This document shows, piece after piece, positions 4,688 through 11,374 of a stretch of 11,674 nucleotides of DNA. Made by a program: the position numbers and the translations under genes. How positions within the stretch are numbered: position 1 is the first letter of the stretch; each line of letters begins with the position of its first letter. Source of the DNA: Candidatus Faecivivens stercoravium (GTDB taxonomy: Bacteria; Bacillota; Clostridia; Oscillospirales; Ruminococcaceae); contig DVHA01000176.1 in NCBI GenBank assembly GCA_018712425.1, positions 1 through 11,674 of the forward strand, given 5' to 3'. The notes below the pieces were generated by a model. It worked only from the letters and a program-made list of their open reading frames with translations, did not search any database and was not told the DNA's origin.

Positions 4688-7240
4688 TTATTCCGTTTCG
4701 GTATCTTCCGGCGCGTCTTCCGCTGCTTCCGCTTCGGGAACTTCCACGTCCTCCGGTACTTCTTCGACAGTCCCGGTCTCCTCGTCCGCCTCGTCCTCAT
4801 GCTCGACGGCGGCAAACGCGACCACCCGGTCCCCTTCCGACAGCCGCATGACCCGCACGCCGCCGGCGTACCGGGACATGATGTTGACGTCGGCGACGGC
4901 GATCCGGATGATGATGCCGTCGTTGGAGATGAGGATCAGGTCCTCATCCTCCCGCACCACCTTGATGCCACAGACGTGGCCCTTGATATCGCTTACCCGG
5001 TAGTTGATCTTGCCCATGCCGTTCCGCCCCTGGACGGGGTATTCCGAAACGGGGGTCCGGCGGCCCTGGCCCATATCGGTGACGGTCATGATACAGGCGT
5101 CTTCTCGAGCGGCGACCATCCCGACCACTTCGTCGCCGGGTTTTAAGCTGATGGCCTTGACCCCCATCGCCGTCCGGCTCATCGGCCGCACGTCCGACTC
5201 GGGGAAGCGGATGGCCATGCCGTTCCGGGTGGCGATGACCAGCTCATCCGACCCGTCGGTCAGCCGCACCCAGGCCAGCTCATCCCCCTCGTTTAAACCG
5301 AGGGCGATCAGCCCCGACTTGCGGATATTCTTATAGGCCGAGAGGGCGGTCCGCTTAATCAGCCCCTGTTTGGTGACCATGACGAGGTAGTGGCTGTCGT
5401 CGAAATCGTCCACCCGCATCATCGAGGTGACCTTTTCCTCCGGCCCGAGGGCCAGGAGGTTGACCATATTGGTGCCGCGGGCGGTGCGGCTCCCCTCGGG
5501 GATTTCGTAGCATTTGAGGCTGAAGACCCGCCCCTGGTTGGTAAAGAAGAGGAGCTTGTCGTGGCTGGAGGTGACGAACATCTCCTCGACAAAGTCCTCG
5601 TCCCGCTGTTTCATGCCGGAGACGCCCCGCCCGCCCCGCTTCTGGAGCTTATAGGCGGAGGAAGCCTGCCGTTTGGCATACCCGAAGTGGGTCAGCGTCA
5701 CGACGCAGTCCTCCTCGGGGATTAAATCCTCGATATCGACGTCCCCTTCGACCGCCCGGATCTCGGTGCGGCGGGGGTCGGCAAATTTGGCGCGGATTTC
5801 GGAGAGCTCCTTCTTAAAGACCTCCATGATTTTGGAGTAGTCGCTGAGTAAATCCTGGTATTCGTGGATTTTCGCCTCCAGCTCGGCCAGTTCCTCCTCG
5901 ATTTTGAGGATTTCCAGCCCGGCCAGCTGCCCCAGCCGGTAGGCGACAATGGCGCTCGCCTGGGGGTCGTCAAACCCGAACTTTTCCATGATGGCGGTTT
6001 TCGCCTCAGCGGACCCGCCCTTGCAGGCGCGGATGGTGGCGATGATCTCGTCGACGATATCAATCGCCCGTTTGAGCCCCTCGAGGATATGGGCGCGGTC
6101 GGCAGCCCGTTTTAAGTCGTATTCGGTCCGGCGGGTGATGACCTCGCCCTGGAAGTCGATATACTTCTGGAGCATCTCCTTGAGGGTGAGGACCTTCGGC
6201 TGCCCGTCCACCAGCGCCAGCATGATGACCCCGAAGGTGTCCTGTAAGAGCGAATAGTGGTAGAGCTGGTTTAACACGATCTGGGGGGAAGCGTCCCGCT
6301 TGACCTCGAAGACAATCCGCATCCCGTCCCGGTCGGACTCGTCCCGGATATAGGAGATGCCGTCGATCCGCTTGTCCTTAACCAGTTCCGCAATCCCTTC
6401 GATAATCCGGGTCTTGTTGACCATATAGGGGATCTCGGTGACGACAATCGAGCTGCGGCCCTTCGAGTCCTCCTCGATTTCCGCCTTGGCCCGAACGGTC
6501 AGCTTGCCGCGGCCGGTGGCGTAGGCGCTGCGGATGCCGCTTCTGCCCATGATGATGCCGCCGGTCGGGAAATCGGGGCCTTTGATAAAGTTCATCAGCC
6601 CGTCCAGGTCGATGTCGGGGTTATCCACCAGCGCGTCGATCGCGTCGCAGACCTCACCGAGGTTGTGGGGCGGGATGTTGGTGGCCATGCCAACCGCGAT
6701 GCCGGAGGAACCGTTGACGAGGAGGTTCGGGTACCGCGAGGGCAGCACCGCCGGTTCCTTGCGGGAATCGTCGAAGTTGGAATCGAAGTCGATGGTATCC
6801 TTGCCGATATCCATGACCATATACTGGGCCATCTTGCTCATCCGCGACTCGGTGTACCGGTAGGCGGCCGGCGGGTCGCCGTCGATTGAGCCGAAGTTGC
6901 CGTGGCCCTCGACCAGCGGGTAGCGCATCGAAAAGCTCTGCGCGAGCCGGACCAGCGCGTCATAGACCGACGCGTCGCCGTGGGGATGGTAATGGCCCAG
7001 CACGTCGCCGACGGTGGTCGCGCACTTCTTGAAAGGCTTATCGGGGGTCAGGCCCGCCTCGTGCATCGTGTAGATGATCCGCCGGTGGACCGGCTTTAAA
7101 CCGTCCCGCACGTCCGGCAGCGCGCGGGAAACGATGACCGACATCGAGTAGTCGATGAAGGACTTTCGCATCTCGCGGTTGATGTCGGCGACCTTGACGA
7201 TCGTACCTTCCTGGTTGATAAAATCGTTGTCCTTATCCAT
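4688..7240 (-). CDS. gyrA: DNA gyrase subunit A
   Basis: GyrA is the breakage-reunion subunit of gyrase. With GyrB it forms an A2B2 tetramer that introduces negative supercoils using ATP. The 850-residue protein starts at ATG 7240 with AAGGAG 7 nt upstream. The catalytic tyrosine is Tyr129 in AAYRYTESRM. The winged-helix region with HPHGDASVYDALVRLAQ lies at 85-101, and the coiled coil at about 370-500. The GyrA box QKRGGRG (533-539), which separates gyrase from topoisomerase IV, opens the six-bladed C-terminal domain, and a long acidic tail covers 813-850. The quinolone-determining region has Ala90 where E. coli has Ser83, with Ser91 and Asp94 kept, the same pattern as Mycobacterium tuberculosis GyrA. 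The gene is separated from gyrB by a YcxB-like gene and repeats B and D. No promoter is visible between repeat D and the start, so its leader probably contains repeat sequence. Confidence 0.98.
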   Translation of the reverse strand: MDKDNDFINQEGTIVKVADINREMRKSFIDYSMSVIVSRALPDVRDGLKPVHRRIIYTMHEAGLTPDKPFKKCATTVGDVLGHYHPHGDASVYDALVRLAQSFSMRYPLVEGHGNFGSIDGDPPAAYRYTESRMSKMAQYMVMDIGKDTIDFDSNFDDSRKEPAVLPSRYPNLLVNGSSGIAVGMATNIPPHNLGEVCDAIDALVDNPDIDLDGLMNFIKGPDFPTGGIIMGRSGIRSAYATGRGKLTVRAKAEIEEDSKGRSSIVVTEIPYMVNKTRIIEGIAELVKDKRIDGISYIRDESDRDGMRIVFEVKRDASPQIVLNQLYHYSLLQDTFGVIMLALVDGQPKVLTLKEMLQKYIDFQGEVITRRTEYDLKRAADRAHILEGLKRAIDIVDEIIATIRACKGGSAEAKTAIMEKFGFDDPQASAIVAYRLGQLAGLEILKIEEELAELEAKIHEYQDLLSDYSKIMEVFKKELSEIRAKFADPRRTEIRAVEGDVDIEDLIPEEDCVVTLTHFGYAKRQASSAYKLQKRGGRGVSGMKQRDEDFVEEMFVTSSHDKLLFFTNQGRVFSLKCYEIPEGSRTARGTNMVNLLALGPEEKVTSMMRVDDFDDSHYLVMVTKQGLIKRTALSAYKNIRKSGLIALGLNEGDELAWVRLTDGSDELVIATRNGMAIRFPESDVRPMSRTAMGVKAISLKPGDEVVGMVAAREDACIMTVTDMGQGRRTPVSEYPVQGRNGMGKINYRVSDIKGHVCGIKVVREDEDLILISNDGIIIRIAVADVNIMSRYAGGVRVMRLSEGDRVVAFAAVEHEDEADEETGTVEEVPEDVEVPEAEAAEDAPEDTETE

Positions 7241-7294
7241 GTTTTACTCCTTAAAGGGAATGCTTGTTACTCATTGGGGCGCTGGAACCGGTTT

Positions 7295-7768
7295 CGCTGC
7301 CCTTAAGGCAGCGACCAGGCTCCTCGCCTGGACTCGCCAAGTTTCACTTGGATGGACCAAAGGCTCTGCCTTTGGAAACCGCAAGCCCTTTAAAAAGGGC
7401 TTGACCCTAAACTTTTGCCCGACGCGGTGTGCGTGCCCGCCCCGCCGCCGCTGGACTGCGGACGCGCGGCGCCGCAGTCTTCGGTGCTGACATGGACGCT
7501 CGGAACGTCCGGTGGGTAAACCGGAAACGCCGTTCTTTTAGTTCTCTCACCGAAAACAGCCTGCGGGGCCGAAGCGTCCTGACTGCTGGGCTCTGTCTCG
7601 CGGGAACGGACGTAGGCATCATGGGATTGTCAAGGGGCTTGCTCCTTGACCAGAGTCCAGAGACAGAGTCTCTGGCAGGCGCCCACTTCCCGTACCGCCG
7701 AAGCTGCCCACGGCTACTGCACCCGAAACCAAGCGTGCGCAGCACCCAAAAAATAATCAAAAAAAGAT
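7295..7768 (-). repeat. Composite intergenic repeat, copy D (full length)
   Basis: On the minus strand the order is the T-rich edge, GTGCTGCGCAC (7745-7735) and the head, then a hairpin CCAGAGAC-TCT-GTCTCTGG near 7656-7674, then GTCAAGG/CCTTGAC (near 7629-7650). The core follows (7404-7624), then hairpin CAAGCCCTTT/AAAGGGCTTG (7382-7403), CCAAAGG-CTCTG-CCTTTGG (7357-7375), CCAAG-TTTCA-CTTGG (7337-7351), CCAGGC-TCCTC-GCCTGG (7315-7331) and the tail CGCTGCC-CTTAA-GGCAGCG (7295-7313). Positions 7379-7537 match the reverse complement of 11132-11289 in copy E with two substitutions and one indel, counted by eye. It fills the gap between the YcxB-like gene and gyrA. Confidence 0.9.
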
Positions 7769-7790
7769 TTTACCGGCAAACTTTGCGGTA
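7759..7790 (-). terminator. Intrinsic terminator after the YcxB-like gene
   Basis: Directly after the stop codon the minus strand reads TACCGCAAA then TTTGCCGGTA (7790-7771), a 9-bp stem with one bulge, followed by AAAATC and seven T's (7768-7759 region). It has the layout of a rho-independent terminator. Its T-tract runs straight into the T-rich edge of repeat D, so repeat and terminator overlap. Confidence 0.65.
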
Positions 7791-7791
7791 C

Positions 7792-8613
7792 TCACTTCTT
7801 CTCCTGATACCGTTCCTTCAGCCCGTCCTTCAGCATCTGGCGCACCTCCGAAAACTTTTCCGGCAGGACGCAGCGTTTGGGGACGATGAAGACCTTCTCC
7901 CGGCTGACGCAGAGGGTGAAGGCGTTTTCCAGCTCGACCGCCGAAAATTCCGGCGACGAATAGCGGATGAGGTAGCTGCCGCCGCCCTCGGGGATCAGGA
8001 TCCCGACCGGCGTCACCGTCAGCTTATACTGCGCCGGGTCCGCCTCAATCGCCTTCACGGTGTTCTGGATATGCCGGTAGGGCATAAACCAGAGCATGAA
8101 GATGACGAAGACGCTGATGCCGATAAAGACCTTGCCCATATCGTAGCTGGGGTCTACCCAGACCGCCTGCCCGTAGAGGATGGCGATGACCGCGAGGATG
8201 GCGGTGTAGATCATGTTCTTCTTAAAGGCGACCTTCCGCTGGAAGGCCTTCATCCCGGGGACGATCTCCTCTTTCCGCATATCGTACTCGATTTCGACCC
8301 CGCCGATTTCCGCCTCTTCCTCTTCCGAGAGCCGGTCGGACTCAATCCAGGGCTTGGAGACGGCGTATTTGTCCGCCGTCAGCCCCTGGTCGGTGACCAG
8401 CTTCGCGTGCCCGGAAGGGGCGTGGGGTGTAAACTCGTCCTCTTCATCCGCGCCGGCAACGGCTTCTTCCCCGTCCGAAACGGCTTCGGCTTCCGTTTCG
8501 GACGAGGCCACCGCTTCCTCCGGCCCGGAAACCGCTTCCGCCGGCATTTCCGCCGCCGTCATCGTTTCCTGTCCTTCCGCCGGTTCAATCCCCGGCATCT
8601 CTTTTCTTTCCAA
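7792..8613 (-). CDS. Two-helix membrane protein with YcxB-like C-terminal domain
   Basis: This 273-residue protein has three parts. An acidic Glu/Ala-rich N-terminal half (about 5-125) has repeated EAV/EAE-type segments and looks disordered. Two membrane helices follow (about 134-149 and 161-178), separated by a short loop. A C-terminal domain (about 186-273) contains YKLTVTPVGILI, a run of beta-strand-like segments and a basic end, resembling the YcxB-like domain of Firmicute membrane proteins. That family has no established reaction, so no function is assigned. The TTG at 8613 is preferred because AGGAAGGA lies 9 nt upstream; ATG 8598 is an alternative with a poorer site. An upstream TTG at 8679 has no ribosome binding site and would translate a hairpin (8651-8674). 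It sits between gyrB and gyrA, an unusual position, and is followed by its own terminator. Confidence 0.75.
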   Translation of the reverse strand: MERKEMPGIEPAEGQETMTAAEMPAEAVSGPEEAVASSETEAEAVSDGEEAVAGADEEDEFTPHAPSGHAKLVTDQGLTADKYAVSKPWIESDRLSEEEEAEIGGVEIEYDMRKEEIVPGMKAFQRKVAFKKNMIYTAILAVIAILYGQAVWVDPSYDMGKVFIGISVFVIFMLWFMPYRHIQNTVKAIEADPAQYKLTVTPVGILIPEGGGSYLIRYSSPEFSAVELENAFTLCVSREKVFIVPKRCVLPEKFSEVRQMLKDGLKERYQEKK

Positions 8614-8650
8614 CCGCGCACTTCCTTCCTGTCTGTTGTCCCCGCGCCGC

Positions 8651-8847
8651 AAAACCGGCGCTGACACCGGTTTTTCCAACCAACTGGGGCAGTCAAAAAA
8701 GTTTTACTCGATTTTTTTCAAAAAATCGCGGGAGTGGAGAGGGCAGAGCCCTTTCCCAGGCGCCCGCCTTCCGTACTCCCGAAGCTTTTCACTGCTGTAA
8801 AACCTTCCGGCATACGGTGCGCAGCACCCAAAATATGATGCCAAAAA
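8651..8847 (-). repeat. Composite intergenic repeat, copy B (head plus hairpin block)
   Basis: Read on the minus strand from the gyrB stop codon, it has the T-rich edge, GTGCTGCGCAC (8827-8817), a diverged head, the AAAGGGC/GCCCTCT hairpin, and CGATTTTTT/AAAAAATCG (near 8709-8728). Positions 8697-8761 are identical to 3056-3120 in copy A. The outer block AAAACCGG (8651-8658) pairs with CCGGTTTT (8667-8674) to make an 8-bp hairpin in the leader of the YcxB-like gene. No core or tail is present. It fills the gap between gyrB and the YcxB-like gene. Confidence 0.85.
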
Positions 8848-10836
8848 TCACACGTCCAGATTCTTGACATGCCTTGCGTTCTTCTCGATAAACTCCCGTC
8901 TCGGCTCGACCTTGTCCCCCATCAGCATCGTGATGGTGGCGTCGGCCTGGGCGGCGTCGGTCAGCTCGACCCGGACAATCGTCCGGTTATTGGGGTCCAT
9001 CGTCGTCTCCCACAGCTGGGAGGGGTCCATCTCGCCGAGGCCCTTGTACCGCTGGATCTCGACCTTGTACTTGCCCCCCTCCGACATCTCGGCGATATAC
9101 TTATCCCGCTCGGGGTCGGAGAAGGCATAGTTGACCTTTTTGCCGCGGGTCAGCTTGAAGAGGGGCGGCTGGGCGAAGTAGATATGCCCTTCCTCAATGA
9201 GCGGCCGCATAAACCGGAAGAAGAAGGTTAAAAGCAGCATCCGGATGTGGGAACCGTCGACGTCGGCATCGGCCATGATGATGACCTTGCCGTAGCGGAG
9301 CTTACTAAGGTCCAGCTCGTCCCCAATCCCGCAGCCGAGGGCGGTCACCACCGGCATCAGCTTTTCGTTGCCGTAGACCCGCTCGAGCCTGGCCTTCTCG
9401 ACGTTTAACATCTTGCCCCAGAGCGGCAGGATCGCCTGGAACCGGCGGTCGCGCCCTTCCTTGGCCGAGCCGCCCGCCGAGTCGCCCTCGACGATATAGA
9501 TTTCGGTGACGGTGTTGTCCTTCGAGGTGCAGTCGGCAAGCTTGCCGGGCAGCCCGCCCGATTCCAGCACCGACTTCCGCCTCGTCAGCTCCCTCGCCCG
9601 CTTGGCGGCCTCCCTCGCCCGCTGGGCGGCGAGGCACTTGTCGAAGATGGCCTTCGCGACCGACGGGTTTTCCTCAAAGTAGGTGGAAAGCCCCTCGTAG
9701 ACCATCTTGCTCACCAGCGCCTGGGCTTCGGGGTTGCCGAGCTTGGTCTTGGTCTGGCCCTCGAACTCGCATTCGGGGAGCTTGACGCTGACAATCGCGG
9801 TGATCCCCTCCCGGACGTCGTCGCCGGTCAGGTTCTGGTCGTTTTCCTTCAGCAGCTTCTTGGCGTGCCCATAGTCGTTAAACGCCCGGGTCAGCGCCGT
9901 CTTAAAACCGTTTTCATGGGTGCCGCCGTCCATCGTGTGGACGTTGTTGGCGAAGCTCTTGACCACTTCCGAATAGCCGTCGTTATACTGGATCGCCACT
10001 TCCGCCAGCAGCCCCCCGTCCAGCCGGGTCAGGTGGATCGGCGGGGTATGCAGCGGGGTCTTGGACTGGTTTAAGTGCTCGACAAAGGAGCTGATGCCCC
10101 CCTCGTAATAGAGGTCGTCCTGCCGGATGTGCTCGGTATCGTCGGGGGAGGAGGCCTCCCGGTAGTCGGTCAGGATAATCCGCAGCCCGGCGTTTAAGAA
10201 GGCCTGTTCCCGCAGGTCGGAGAGCAGCGTCTCGTAATCGAAGACGGTGTCCGGGAAGATCTCGGGGTCGGGCTTAAACTGGACGGTGGTGCCGGTCTCG
10301 GCCCCTTCCGGCAGGTCGCCGGTGATCTTCAGCTCCTCGTCGTACTTGCCGCCGTTATGGAAGTGCTGGTAGTAGATGTGCCCGTTCGAGCGGATGGTCA
10401 GGTCCAGCGATTCGGACAGCGCGTTGACAACCGACGCGCCGACGCCATGCAGGCCGCCCGAGACCTTGTACCCGCCGCCGCCGAACTTGCCGCCGGCGTG
10501 CAGGATGGTGTAGGCGACGGTCGCCGCCGAAATCCCCTCTTTCGGATGGATGCCGGTGGGGATGCCGCGGCCGTTATCTTCGACCCGGATGACGTCCCCC
10601 GGCAGGATATCGACCTTGATCCGGGTACAGTACCCCGCCAGAGCCTCGTCGATCGCGTTGTCGACGATCTCCTTGACCAGATGGTGCAGGCCGGACAGGC
10701 TGGTCGAGCCGATATACATACCCGGGCGCTTGCGGACCGCTTCCAGCCCTTCCAGCACCTGGATCTGCGTTTCATCGTAGTTGTTTTCTTCCGGCTCTTC
10801 AAAGAGCCGTTCGAGTCGCTCAGTTTCGTTTGACAT
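8848..10836 (-). CDS. gyrB: DNA gyrase subunit B
   Basis: GyrB is the ATPase subunit that drives gyrase. The 662-residue protein has a GHKL ATP-binding domain (about 20-240) with catalytic Glu56 in VKEIVDNAIDEAL, DNGRGIP (87-93) and GGLHGVG (127-133). The transducer domain carries the QTK loop (361-363, Lys363). The TOPRIM domain has EGDSAGGSAKEGRDR (450-464) and MADADVDGSHIR (521-532), with metal ligands Glu450, Asp523, Asp525. The C-terminus ends in EKNARHVKNLDV, typical of gyrase. ATG 10836 is chosen because GGAGG lies 5 nt upstream; a TTG 12 nt earlier overlaps that site. Trp473 occupies the position of E. coli Lys447, a quinolone-associated residue that is usually Lys or Arg. RemB upstream is the standard Firmicute neighbour, here separated by the long repeat E. 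Confidence 0.98.
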   Translation of the reverse strand: MSNETERLERLFEEPEENNYDETQIQVLEGLEAVRKRPGMYIGSTSLSGLHHLVKEIVDNAIDEALAGYCTRIKVDILPGDVIRVEDNGRGIPTGIHPKEGISAATVAYTILHAGGKFGGGGYKVSGGLHGVGASVVNALSESLDLTIRSNGHIYYQHFHNGGKYDEELKITGDLPEGAETGTTVQFKPDPEIFPDTVFDYETLLSDLREQAFLNAGLRIILTDYREASSPDDTEHIRQDDLYYEGGISSFVEHLNQSKTPLHTPPIHLTRLDGGLLAEVAIQYNDGYSEVVKSFANNVHTMDGGTHENGFKTALTRAFNDYGHAKKLLKENDQNLTGDDVREGITAIVSVKLPECEFEGQTKTKLGNPEAQALVSKMVYEGLSTYFEENPSVAKAIFDKCLAAQRAREAAKRARELTRRKSVLESGGLPGKLADCTSKDNTVTEIYIVEGDSAGGSAKEGRDRRFQAILPLWGKMLNVEKARLERVYGNEKLMPVVTALGCGIGDELDLSKLRYGKVIIMADADVDGSHIRMLLLTFFFRFMRPLIEEGHIYFAQPPLFKLTRGKKVNYAFSDPERDKYIAEMSEGGKYKVEIQRYKGLGEMDPSQLWETTMDPNNRTIVRVELTDAAQADATITMLMGDKVEPRREFIEKNARHVKNLDV

Positions 10837-10898
10837 TCTATCCTCCAAACCATAGACCAGCCGGCCTCACCGGCAGCGTGGGGTATAACGCGAATTTG

Positions 10899-11353
10899 TT
10901 TTTGGATTATTTTTTGGGTGCTGCGCACGCTTTGTTTCGGGTGCAGCAGCCGTGGACAGCTTCGAAAGTACGGGAAGTGAGTGCCTGGGAAAGGGCTCTG
11001 CCCTCTCCACTCCCGCCAGCCCTTTAAAAAGGGCTGGACCCTAAACTTCTTATGCCGACGTCCGTTCCCGCAAGACAGAACTCAGCAGTCAGGACGCTTC
11101 GGCCCCGCACCCGCTTCCGTCAGGCAGCCCTAAGAACGGCGTTTCCGGTTTACGCGCCGGACGTTCCGAGCGTCCATGTCAGCACCGAAGACTGCGGCGC
11201 CGCGCGTCCGCAGTCCAGCGGCGGCGGGGCGGGCACGCACACCGCGTCGGGCAAAATTTAGGGTCAAGCCCTTTTTAAAGGGCTTGCGGATTCCAAAGGC
11301 AGAGCCTTTGGCGAGTCCAGGCGAGGAGCCTGGTCGCTGCCTTAAGGGCAGCG
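10899..11353 (+). repeat. Composite intergenic repeat, copy E (full length)
   Basis: The head starts at the T-rich edge with GTGCTGCGCAC (10918-10928) and ends in the AAAGGGC/GCCCTCT hairpin (10987-11008). CCAGCCCTTT/AAAGGGCTGG (11016-11037) and ACCCTAAACTT follow, then the core (about 11050-11258), then the inverted TTTAGGGT with CAAGCCCTTT/AAAGGGCTTG (11265-11286). The end modules are CCAAAGG-CAGAG-CCTTTGG (11293-11311), CCAGGC-GAGGA-GCCTGG (11317-11333) and the tail CGCTGCC/GGCAGCG (11335-11353). The core is thus bracketed by an inverted pair of the AGCCCTTT hairpin plus ACCCTAAA. It fills the gap between remB and gyrB and is inverted relative to D. Confidence 0.9.
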
Positions 11354-11374
11354 AAACAAGCCATTCATGCCGGA

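Noticed and set aside
7155..7490. Small frame encoding FAALKAAT and similar short motifs; a like peptide appears at 463-726
   Set aside because: The shared peptide is only the translation of the tail and hairpin modules of repeats D and F. There is no ribosome binding site, and pairing explains the conservation better than coding.
7429..8664. Plus-strand open frame of 411 codons across repeat D and the YcxB-like gene
   Set aside because: The first part lies in the composite repeat and the rest is antisense to a gene with membrane helices and a family-like domain; its Arg/Phe/Pro-rich composition is a GC artefact.
10837..10898. Possible gyrB promoter with TTATAC near 10885
   Set aside because: No acceptable -35 hexamer lies at the right distance upstream, so the match is not distinguishable from chance.
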